From positions 1-6,311 of the forward strand of contig JAKAMJ010000038.1 of NCBI GenBank assembly GCA_021812955.1: a DNA stretch of 6,311 nt, in the 5' to 3' direction. Source of the DNA: a bacterium (lineage in GTDB: Bacteria > Patescibacteriota > Minisyncoccia > Phycocordibacterales > Phycocordibacteraceae). Made by a program: the position numbers and the translations under genes. Below are positions 4,447-6,311 of this stretch, piece by piece; position 1 is the stretch's first letter; each line of letters opens with the position of its first letter. The notes under the pieces are model-generated. The model was not told where the DNA came from. It did not search any database and saw only the letters and a list, made by a program, of their open reading frames with translations.

Positions 4447-6311
4447 TCAGAACGAGTCGTCGTCCGGGAGACCGGCCGGCTCGCCTCCGCGCGCCGCCGA
4501 TAGGACGGCGCGCGGTTTCGAGCCGTCCGCGGCGCCGATGACGCCTTTGGCTTCAAGGACGTCCATCAGTCGCGCGGCGCGCGAGTAGCCGATCTTCAGC
4601 TTGCGCTGGAGGTAGCTCGTCGAGGCGCGGCCGGCTTCCTCGACGGCCGCGCGGGCTTCTTCGTAGAGGTCGTCGTCATCGCCGTCGTCGAAGCCGCCGT
4701 TCACGAGGCCGATCACGTCGTTCGGCTCCATGCTCTGCACGCCGGTCGTGCCCGGCGCGCCGAAGTCGATGCTCGCGAGGTCGCCGGAGTTGTGGCTCTT
4801 GATGTAGCTTGCGACCTTCTTCACTTCGGTCTCGCTGATGAACGCGGTCTGGATGCGCACCGGCTTCTGCATGTCGCTCGAGAGGTAGAGCATGTCGCCG
4901 GCGCCCAGCAGCGTTTCGGCGCCGGATCCGTCGAGGATGGTGCGCGAGTCTATCTGGCTCGCCACCTGGAGCGCCATGCGCGTCGGGACGTTCGCCTTGA
5001 TGAGGCCGGTGATGACGTTGACCGATGGGCGCTGGGTGGACAGTATGAGGTGGATGCCGACGGCGCGGCTCATTTGCGCGAGCCGGACCACGGACGCTTC
5101 GAGCTCGCGCGGGTAGCTCTGCATGATGTCGGCGAGCTCGTCTATGAATATCACTATATAAGGAAGCGCCTCCGGCAGGTCATCGCCGCCCTTCTTCTTC
5201 GCCGGCTCGTAGACGGAAGCGTGGTAGGACTCGATGTCGCGCACGTGATGCGTCTCCAGGATGTTATAGCGGCGTTCCATCTCCTTGGCAGCCCACTTGA
5301 GCGAGAAGATCGCTTTCTTCGGGTCGGTGATGACCGGCGTGAGCAGGTGCGGGATACCGTTATATAGAGTAAGCTCGACGCGCTTCGGGTCGATCATGAT
5401 GAGGCGGAGCTGGTTCGGGCCGTTGCGGTAGAGCAGGGAGGTGATGAGCGCGTGGATGGCGACGGACTTCCCGGAGCCGGTCGCGCCGGCGACGAGGCCG
5501 TGCGGCATCTTGGCGATGTTCGCGTAGTGCGGCGTGCCGGTGATGTCGCGCCCGAGCGCGGCAAGGAGCGGCTTCGAGCTCTCGGTCCATTCGCTCGACG
5601 AAAGGAGCCCGCCCAAGCCGACCATGGCTTTCGTGGTGTTCGGCACCTCGATGCCGACGAGCGACTTGCCCGGGATCGGCGCTTCGATGCGCACCGGGTG
5701 CGCGGCGAGCGCGAGCTCCAGGTTGTTCGCGAGCGAGACTATCTTCGACAGGCGGACGCCCTCTGCCGGCTTCACGGCGTAGCGGGTGACGGTGGGGCCT
5801 ACGGACACTTCATCCATCTCGAGATGGATGCCGAAGTTCTGGAACGTGCGCTTGATGATATTCGCGTTCGCCTTGATGTCGCCCACGCCGGGCTTACCCT
5901 TGTCTGCGCCCAGGATGGAAAGCGGCGGCGGGTCGTATTCGGCGTCGAAATTCGCGATGCCGTCCGACACGCTCGCGGGAGCGTGATTGAACATGTTTAC
6001 GACCGGCTCGCGCTCGCGGACCGGTTCGGGCAGGGCCGGCTCTTGCGGCTCGTCCGCGCCGCGTTCGGGGACGCCCACGACGTCGTCGAAGTCTTCTTCC
6101 GCGAGCAGTCCGGCTTCTCGCGCCGCGCGGTCTTCGAGCATCACCGCGCGGCGCTCCCGGACGCGGTCCCAGGCGCTCGCTGCGCTTCCGCCGAGCAGCG
6201 CGGCGAGCGCCTCGATGTCGCTCACGAGCGCGACGCCGATAGCGACGAGCGCCAAGAGCAGCACGAGTGCTCCCCAGAAACCGAAGAACCCGTAAAGCGC
6301 TCTGCCGAACC
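4447..6311 (-). CDS. ftsK: DNA translocase FtsK (5' end outside window)
   Basis: A membrane-anchored motor that pumps chromosomal DNA through the closing division septum. In all, 620 residues are visible; the frame is open to the window edge, so the start and most membrane helices lie beyond it. Numbered from the GTG at 6264, the first ~15 residues (LLLALVAIGVALVSD), with the 15 residues before them, form the last transmembrane helix. A short acidic linker (about 40-125) follows, then the alpha domain (about 128-215). The RecA-like motor has Walker A GATGSGKS (260-267), Walker B IVIFIDELAD (370-379) and the conserved STQRPSVNVITGLIKANVPT. The C-terminal winged-helix gamma domain (about 533-590: YEEARAAVEEAGRASTSYLQ, RKLKIGYSRAARLMDVLEAK) recognises polarity sequences in the DNA. 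An acidic run DDGDDDD precedes gamma. The linker is far shorter than in E. coli FtsK. The stop is 3 bases before the downstream small gene. Confidence 0.97.
   Translation of the reverse strand, partial: FGRALYGFFGFWGALVLLLALVAIGVALVSDIEALAALLGGSAASAWDRVRERRAVMLEDRAAREAGLLAEEDFDDVVGVPERGADEPQEPALPEPVREREPVVNMFNHAPASVSDGIANFDAEYDPPPLSILGADKGKPGVGDIKANANIIKRTFQNFGIHLEMDEVSVGPTVTRYAVKPAEGVRLSKIVSLANNLELALAAHPVRIEAPIPGKSLVGIEVPNTTKAMVGLGGLLSSSEWTESSKPLLAALGRDITGTPHYANIAKMPHGLVAGATGSGKSVAIHALITSLLYRNGPNQLRLIMIDPKRVELTLYNGIPHLLTPVITDPKKAIFSLKWAAKEMERRYNILETHHVRDIESYHASVYEPAKKKGGDDLPEALPYIVIFIDELADIMQSYPRELEASVVRLAQMSRAVGIHLILSTQRPSVNVITGLIKANVPTRMALQVASQIDSRTILDGSGAETLLGAGDMLYLSSDMQKPVRIQTAFISETEVKKVASYIKSHNSGDLASIDFGAPGTTGVQSMEPNDVIGLVNGGFDDGDDDDLYEEARAAVEEAGRASTSYLQRKLKIGYSRAARLMDVLEAKGVIGAADGSKPRAVLSAARGGEPAGLPDDDSF

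Noticed and set aside
4792..5367. 191-codon open frame on the + strand opposite ftsK
   Set aside because: Antisense shadow of the FtsK motor domain; no recognisable domain or start signal.
1..6311. CRISPR arrays, insertion sequences, tRNA or rRNA genes, phage or defence genes
   Set aside because: Looked for on both strands; no regular repeats, transposase-like frames, tRNA folds or defence motifs were seen.

Overview
The window looks like a stretch of a candidate phyla radiation (Patescibacteria, Parcubacteria-like) chromosome. This is inferred from several features: compact housekeeping genes, an rpsF-ssb-rpsR cluster with no rplI after rpsR, an EF-P whose loop tip has no modifiable lysine, a small Ig-like exported protein wedged between ftsK and recA, and a secreted DUF11-like repeat protein. 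Coding regions are GC-rich and gene spacers are noticeably A/T-rich. TGA ends two genes (the first CDS and ftsK), so the code is standard and not the UGA=Gly code of Gracilibacteria/Absconditabacteria. The lineage call has not been checked against any database.

Layout. Positions 2-2197 are read on the + strand: the 3' part of a large secreted beta-rich repeat protein, then rpsF (bS6), ssb and rpsR (bS18), closed by a clear intrinsic terminator at 2209-2235. Positions 2446-6311 are read on the - strand, in transcription order ftsK (its 5' end lies beyond the window), a 106-aa exported Ig-like protein, recA and efp. The two blocks converge on the 248-base gap 2198-2445.

That gap is the most interesting part. 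It holds a near-consensus promoter on the + strand (TTGACT, 17 bases, TATATT). About 7 bases downstream begins a run of three hairpins: one with a cUUCGg tetraloop, one with a GNRA (GCAA) tetraloop, and a 19-bp stem that also appears to act as the efp terminator on the opposite strand. I propose a small structured RNA of about 80 nt, which I do not recognise as a known family.

The + block joins ribosome small-subunit assembly with ssDNA binding. The - block joins chromosome segregation (FtsK), recombination (RecA) and translation of polyproline stretches (EF-P). Five of the six start codons that can be examined have no Shine-Dalgarno sequence. The ssb start lies six bases after a perfect TATAAT, and the rpsF start nine bases after a good promoter, so leaderless transcription is plausible here.
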